Shown here in pieces: positions 20,282 through 23,994 of a stretch of DNA of 23,994 nucleotides. How positions within the stretch are numbered: position 1 is the first letter of the stretch; every line of letters begins with the position of its first letter. Location: NCBI GenBank assembly GCA_002438685.1, contig DJQG01000125.1, positions 1 to 23,994 on the forward strand, written 5' to 3'. The position numbers and the translations under genes were made by a program. The stretch comes from Ruminococcaceae bacterium UBA6392 (lineage in GTDB: Bacteria; Bacillota; Clostridia; Oscillospirales; Acutalibacteraceae). The notes below the pieces were generated by a model. It did no database searches and was not told the DNA's origin. It worked only from the letters and a program-made list of their open reading frames with translations.

Positions 20282-22195
20282 ATGGTAAACATTGAACTCA
20301 AGGGCGGAGTCGTCAAGGAGTTTGACGACGGAATAACTGCCATGGAAGTGGCGAAGAGCCTCGGCATGGGACTCTATAAGGCGGCGTGCGTCTGCCGCAT
20401 CGACGGCGAGGTCAAGGATCTTCGCACCCCTATAAACAAAGACTGCAAGCTCGAAATTCTTACCTTTGACGATGACGACGGAAAGCGCGCGCTCAGACAT
20501 ACCGCTTCGCACGTCCTCGCCCAGGCTGTCAAGCGCCTTTATCCCGAGGCGAAGCTCGCGATAGGTCCCGCTATCGACAACGGCTTCTATTATGACTTCG
20601 ATGTCGATGTGCCGTTCACTTCCGAGGTTCTTGAGAAAATCGAGGCGGAGATGAAGAAGATAGTCAAAGAGGCTCTGCCGCTCGAGAGATACGAGCTCGA
20701 TCCCGACGAGGCTATCGCTATGATGGAGAAGAAGGGCGAGCCCTACAAGGTCGAGCTTATCAAAGAGCACGCAGGCAAGGGCGAGAAGATATCGTTCTTC
20801 CGTCAGGGCGAGTTCGATGAGCTCTGCGCAGGTCCGCACGTCCCCGACACTTCGCGCGTCAAGGCATTCAAGCTGACCTCCTGCACCGGCGCATACTGGC
20901 GCGGCGACTCGGACAACAAGATGCTCCAGAGAATCTACGGAACCGCTTTCACGAAGAAAGAGGATCTTGACAATTATCTTCATATGCTCGAAGAGGCGAA
21001 GAAACGCGACCACAGAAAGCTCGGCAAGGAGCTCGGTCTGTTCACCATCATGGATGAAGGTCCCGGCTTCCCGTTCTTCCTGCCCAACGGCATGGTTCTC
21101 AGAAATACCCTTATCGATTACTGGCGCGAAGTGCACAAGCGCTACGGCTATGTCGAGATATCCACTCCGATGATGCTCAACCGTTCGCTCTGGGAGCGCA
21201 GCGGTCACTGGGATCACTACAAGGAGAATATGTACACCACGGTTATAGACGGCACCGACTTTGCGATAAAGCCGATGAACTGTCCCGGCGGAATGCTCGT
21301 CTATAAGCTTCAGCCCCATTCATACCGCGACCTGCCCCTGAGAATGGGCGAGCTCGGTCTGGTTCACCGCCACGAGCTGTCCGGCGCGCTCCACGGTCTG
21401 TTCCGCGTGCGCTGCTTCACTCAGGATGACGCGCACATCTTCATGACATGGGATCAGATGAAGGACGAGATAAAGGGCGTTGTCCGCCTGTTCGACGAGG
21501 TCTATTCCGTATTCGGACTGACCTATCAGATCGAAGTCTCGACCATGCCCGAGGATCACATGGGCGACGAAAAAGACTGGGATTTCGCAACAGAGACTCT
21601 CAAGGCAGCAGTCACCGAGATGGGCAAGGACTTTGTTATCAATGAGGGCGACGGCGCGTTCTACGGACCGAAGCTCGACTTCCACCTGTCCGATTCCCTC
21701 GGCAGAACATGGCAGTGCGGCACCATCCAGCTCGATATGCAGCTGCCCGAGCGCTTTGAGCTTGAATACACCGGTGCTGACGGCGAGAAGCATCGCCCGG
21801 TCATGATTCACCGCGTTGTCCTCGGCTCTATCGAGCGTTTCATCGGCGTTATCACCGAGCACTTTGCCGGCGCGTTCCCGCTGTGGCTCGCTCCCGAGCA
21901 GGTCAAGATTCTGCCGATATCCGACAAGTTCCACGGCTATGCCGAGGAAGTCCGCCAGCAGCTCGATATGGCGGGACTCAGAGTCAGCGTTGATACCCGC
22001 AGCGAGAAGATAGGCTATAAGATCCGTGAGGCTCAGCTCCACAAGATTCCCTACATGCTCGTCATCGGCGAGAAAGAGGTCGAGAGCGGCACAGTCAGCG
22101 TCAGAAAGCGCGGTGAGGGCGACATCGGCGCGATGAGCATTGCCGATTTTGTTGACAGCGCAAAGACCGACGTGGCTGAAAAGACTATCTGGTAA
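20282..22195 (+). CDS. thrS: Threonyl-tRNA synthetase
   Basis: 637 residues, full length. Order of domains: TGS (about 1-60), second additional/editing domain with HTASHVLAQAVKRLYPEAK and the companion Cys in SCTGAYWRGD near 200-209, class II catalytic core with motif 1 region YGYVEISTPMML, zinc-site MNCPGGM, motif 2 LGLVHRHELSGALHGLFRVR and motif 3 GSIERFIGV, then the anticodon-binding domain (VKILPISDKFHGYAEEV to the end). AAAGGAG lies before the ATG. It charges tRNA-Thr and edits mis-charged Ser. Controlled by the T-box just upstream. Confidence 0.98.
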   Translation: MVNIELKGGVVKEFDDGITAMEVAKSLGMGLYKAACVCRIDGEVKDLRTPINKDCKLEILTFDDDDGKRALRHTASHVLAQAVKRLYPEAKLAIGPAIDNGFYYDFDVDVPFTSEVLEKIEAEMKKIVKEALPLERYELDPDEAIAMMEKKGEPYKVELIKEHAGKGEKISFFRQGEFDELCAGPHVPDTSRVKAFKLTSCTGAYWRGDSDNKMLQRIYGTAFTKKEDLDNYLHMLEEAKKRDHRKLGKELGLFTIMDEGPGFPFFLPNGMVLRNTLIDYWREVHKRYGYVEISTPMMLNRSLWERSGHWDHYKENMYTTVIDGTDFAIKPMNCPGGMLVYKLQPHSYRDLPLRMGELGLVHRHELSGALHGLFRVRCFTQDDAHIFMTWDQMKDEIKGVVRLFDEVYSVFGLTYQIEVSTMPEDHMGDEKDWDFATETLKAAVTEMGKDFVINEGDGAFYGPKLDFHLSDSLGRTWQCGTIQLDMQLPERFELEYTGADGEKHRPVMIHRVVLGSIERFIGVITEHFAGAFPLWLAPEQVKILPISDKFHGYAEEVRQQLDMAGLRVSVDTRSEKIGYKIREAQLHKIPYMLVIGEKEVESGTVSVRKRGEGDIGAMSIADFVDSAKTDVAEKTIW

Positions 22196-22217
22196 AATTT
22201 TACAATTAAATCTGTAT

Positions 22218-22262
22218 TTCGGCGCAGTATACAACATCTTGTGTACTGCGCCGAATCTTTTT
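22218..22262 (+). terminator. Terminator of thrS
   Basis: A 17-bp stem (22218-22234 with 22239-22255, one mismatch) with a CATC loop, then TCTTTTTC. It separates thrS from the mraZ promoter. Confidence 0.92.
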
Positions 22263-22315
22263 CTATTCGCCGAAAATTTTTTTGGAATCTGCCCCCAAAA
22301 AGTGGCTCAAAACTA

Positions 22316-22344
22316 TTGCGCAAATTAAGATTGTGGTTTATAAT
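22316..22344 (+). promoter_or_regulatory. Promoter of the mraZ-rsmH-fts cluster
   Basis: TTGCGC (22316-22321), 17-base spacer, TATAAT (22339-22344). It leaves a leader of about 70 bases that contains the repeats below. Confidence 0.75.
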
Positions 22345-22345
22345 T

Positions 22346-22386
22346 AGGGTGCAATAGGTGGATAAGTGCACCCAAGTGGTGGATAA
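22346..22386 (+). promoter_or_regulatory. Candidate MraZ operator repeats
   Basis: Four GGTG-like units fall on a near 10-base period: AGGGTGCAAT (22346), AGGTGGATAA (22356), then GTGGTGGATA (22376); GGTGGATAA is repeated exactly at 22357-22365 and 22378-22386. MraZ proteins bind tandem TGGGN-type repeats with 10-base spacing at their own promoter. In addition GGGTGCA (22347-22353) and TGCACCC (22367-22373) form a perfect inverted repeat. Assignment to MraZ is inferred from position and spacing. Confidence 0.55.
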
Positions 22387-22420
22387 AAACACCGAAATTT
22401 TCTCAAAAGGGGGCGAGCGC

Positions 22421-22858
22421 ATGGAAAAAACTGAATTCGGCGGATTTTTTGTTCATACGCTCGACCAGAAAAACCGAGTGTTTATCCCGGCGGAATTCCG
22501 CAGCAAGCTCGGCGCGGAATTCGTCGTCTGCACTCCGCCCGGCAGCACCGACTGCATTATTATATACACAGTCGAAGAGTGGGACAGATATTTTGAGAAT
22601 CTCCGCAGCCTCTGCACAGGCGCGGATCGCGCATTCGCAGAGCGTATTGCGAGCAGCTCAAAGAGATGCGTCGTTCCCGATAAGCAGGGCAGAATAACCC
22701 TCTCTGCTGATCACTGCGCAAAGGCGCACCTCGAAAAAGAGGCACTGATAGCCGGCGTCGGCAACCGCGTGGAGATATGGAACCCCGCACTGTGGGAAGA
22801 GAAGTGCGCGGAGAATATGGCGAAGATCGAAGAACTCGCGAAGCTCGTTCAGCTTTGA
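22421..22858 (+). CDS. mraZ: MraZ, transcriptional regulator of the division cluster
   Basis: 145 residues. AAGGGGGCG precedes the ATG at 22421; longer frames upstream run into the repeats. Two AbrB-like half domains are visible: FFVHTLDQKNRVFIPAEFRS (about 9-28) and SSKRCVVPDKQGRITLSADH (about 80-100), the typical DxxxR double motif. MraZ forms rings and binds repeats upstream of its own gene, usually lowering expression of the dcw cluster. First gene of the cluster, 18 bases before rsmH. Confidence 0.95.
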   Translation: MEKTEFGGFFVHTLDQKNRVFIPAEFRSKLGAEFVVCTPPGSTDCIIIYTVEEWDRYFENLRSLCTGADRAFAERIASSSKRCVVPDKQGRITLSADHCAKAHLEKEALIAGVGNRVEIWNPALWEEKCAENMAKIEELAKLVQL

Positions 22859-22876
22859 TGCGGAGGGCGGCATAAA

Positions 22877-23806
22877 ATGGAGTTCAAACATATACCCGTA
22901 CTTTTCAATGAGTCGATCGAGGCGCTTGATATAAAGCCGGACGGTCTTTACGCAGACTGCACTGCGGGCGGCGGCGGTCACTCGAAAGCGATATTGGACA
23001 GGCTCTCGGAAAACGGCAGGCTCGTCGCCATTGACCGCGACCCCGAAGCGATAGAGACGCTCACAAAGCGTTTCGAGGGCAGAGAGAATGTCAGCATAGT
23101 CAACGATAACTTCTTTAATATAAAGAGCATACTTTCGCAGTTCACCGACGAGGGCGCGGACGGCATCCTCGCAGATCTCGGAGTAAGCTCCCATCAGCTC
23201 GACGATGCCGCGCGCGGATTTTCTTTCCACGCGGACGCTCCGCTCGACATGAGAATGTCAATGCAGGGCATGAGCGCGGCGGACGCAGTCAACTCGCTTT
23301 CACAGCGCGAGCTGCAGGATATCATCTACAGATACGGCGAGGACAAGTTCGCTCCGCGTATAGCGGCGGGAATAGTCCGAGCGAGGGCTGAAAAGCCGAT
23401 AGAAACAACACTGGAACTCGCCGAGATAGTCAAAAACTCTATTCCGGCAGCGGCGCGCCGCGAGGGAGGCCACCCCGCGAGGCGCACCTTCCAGGCGTTG
23501 AGAATTTACGTCAACGGCGAGCTTGACGGACTCGACAGAGCGATTGGCGATATGTTCGATTCGCTCAAGGTCGGCGGCAGGCTCGCGATAATAACCTTCC
23601 ATTCGCTCGAGGACAGAGCGGTCAAGCAGACTTTCGTCTCCCTGTGCGAGGGGTGCATATGCCCGCCGGAGTTCCCGGTGTGCGTCTGCGGGAGAAAGAG
23701 CCGCGGCAGACTGCCGCAGAAGGCGGCGGCTCCGGGCAAGGCGGAGCTCGAAGAGAATCCGCGCAGCAGAAGCGCAAGGCTTCGCGTAATAGAGAAAATC
23801 AGATAA
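22877..23806 (+). CDS. rsmH: RsmH (MraW), 16S rRNA m4C1402 methyltransferase
   Basis: 309 residues, full length. HIPVLFNESIEAL, then the SAM site YADCTAGGGGHSKAIL (about 25-40), the acidic strand LVAIDRDPEAI, DGILADLGVSSHQLD (about 94-108) and the insert with GGHPARRTFQALRIYVN, and LAIITFHSLEDRAVKQ near the end, which are all family hallmarks. CGGAGGG lies at the right distance before the ATG. It N4-methylates C1402 in the ribosome decoding centre; its place in the division cluster is conserved. Confidence 0.97.
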   Translation: MEFKHIPVLFNESIEALDIKPDGLYADCTAGGGGHSKAILDRLSENGRLVAIDRDPEAIETLTKRFEGRENVSIVNDNFFNIKSILSQFTDEGADGILADLGVSSHQLDDAARGFSFHADAPLDMRMSMQGMSAADAVNSLSQRELQDIIYRYGEDKFAPRIAAGIVRARAEKPIETTLELAEIVKNSIPAAARREGGHPARRTFQALRIYVNGELDGLDRAIGDMFDSLKVGGRLAIITFHSLEDRAVKQTFVSLCEGCICPPEFPVCVCGRKSRGRLPQKAAAPGKAELEENPRSRSARLRVIEKIR

Positions 23807-23850
23807 TTTTAGTATAAACGGGAAAAAGTTACGGAGAAAGGATGGTAACT

Positions 23851-23994
23851 ATGGCAACAAATCTCAACGGCACGCAGGCGTATAGGTTCGAGCTCTTTGA
23901 GCCTCAGCAGGCTATGCCCGCGCCGAAGAAAAAAGAAATAAACAGGCGCATTGCCGTTATTCTCAGCGTGGCTGTCGTTATGTTCGTACTTCTG
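23851..23994 (+). CDS. ftsL: FtsL-like division protein, N-terminal part only
   Basis: 48 codons, cut by the window end. A Gln/Pro-rich cytosolic start (YRFELFEPQQAMPAPKKK), then INRRIAVILSVAVVMFVLL entering a membrane helix. A short cytosolic part and one membrane helix directly after rsmH is the normal place and plan of FtsL; the diagnostic coiled coil lies outside the window. AAAGGA at 23837-23842 fits the ATG at 23851; an in-frame ATG at 23842 is possible. Confidence 0.75.
   Translation, partial: MATNLNGTQAYRFELFEPQQAMPAPKKKEINRRIAVILSVAVVMFVLL

Noticed and set aside
20198..22237. Two long minus-strand open frames opposite thrS
   Set aside because: Both are shadows of thrS, with no ribosome binding site or recognisable domain, and one covers the T-box terminator.
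1..23994. Mobile elements, CRISPR arrays, tRNA or rRNA genes, attachment sites
   Set aside because: No transposase or integrase frame, no regularly spaced long repeats and no tRNA or rRNA-like stretch was seen on either strand.

Overview
The window looks like a chromosome segment from an anaerobic Clostridia-class Firmicute, most likely of the Oscillospirales/Ruminococcaceae type. The evidence is the ctsR-mcsA-mcsB-clpC heat-shock operon with CtsR operators, RNase Y next to YmdB, a T-box leader on threonyl-tRNA synthetase, the start of the mraZ-rsmH-ftsL division cluster, strong AGGAGG ribosome binding sites, some GTG/TTG starts, and small secreted or Cys-rich proteins common in gut Clostridia. 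Species cannot be named from sequence alone. No insertion sequence, phage, CRISPR, rRNA or tRNA gene was seen.

Region 1 (1-1978, + strand) is the most unusual part. It is a compact operon that looks like a peptide-modification (RiPP-like) locus: a 49-residue leaderless peptide, a 108-residue secreted protein with a cationic amphipathic helix, an HPr-kinase/PEPCK-like P-loop protein, a PqqD-like peptide-binding protein and a soluble Ser/His S26-type peptidase, closed by a strong terminator. No radical SAM, YcaO, cyclase or transporter gene is visible; any such gene would lie to the left. Region 2 (2040-5650) holds a secreted CotH-type kinase-fold protein with its own AT-rich control region, then a convergent pair on the minus strand: GH27 alpha-galactosidase and an overlapping small Cys-rich protein. 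Region 3 (5650-6340, minus) has two separately transcribed small amphipathic peptides (67 and 38 residues) whose C-terminal halves are related; the shorter has a perfect consensus promoter. Region 4 (6480-8760) has tandem PlsC-type acyltransferases, a small single-pass membrane protein behind two promoters and a repeated GAAYATTTGT motif that includes a LexA-like palindrome, a 44-residue Cys/Gly-rich membrane peptide on the minus strand, and a 63-residue hypothetical.

Region 5 (8770-13490, +) is the protein quality-control operon: CtsR represses it, McsA/McsB tag proteins with phospho-arginine, and ClpC unfolds them for ClpP. Its promoter is flanked by two mirror-image three-copy CtsR sites. 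Region 6 (13500-16850, minus) holds two TIM-barrel sugar isomerase/epimerase paralogues with their own promoter, and an NSS-family Na+ symporter. Region 7 (16890-19760, minus) is rny, ymdB and a GNAT acetyltransferase, with a terminator between rny and ymdB. Region 8 (19950-23994, +) is a Thr-specific T-box and thrS, then the mraZ promoter, mraZ, rsmH and the first 48 codons of an ftsL-like gene cut by the window end.

Gene-free stretches: 19756-20281 holds the divergent rny and thrS promoters and the T-box; 7621-7898 holds the two promoters and operator-like repeats; 5864-6132 holds one promoter and one terminator and otherwise nothing recognised; 6250-6482 holds the promoter of the 38-residue peptide and nothing else convincing.
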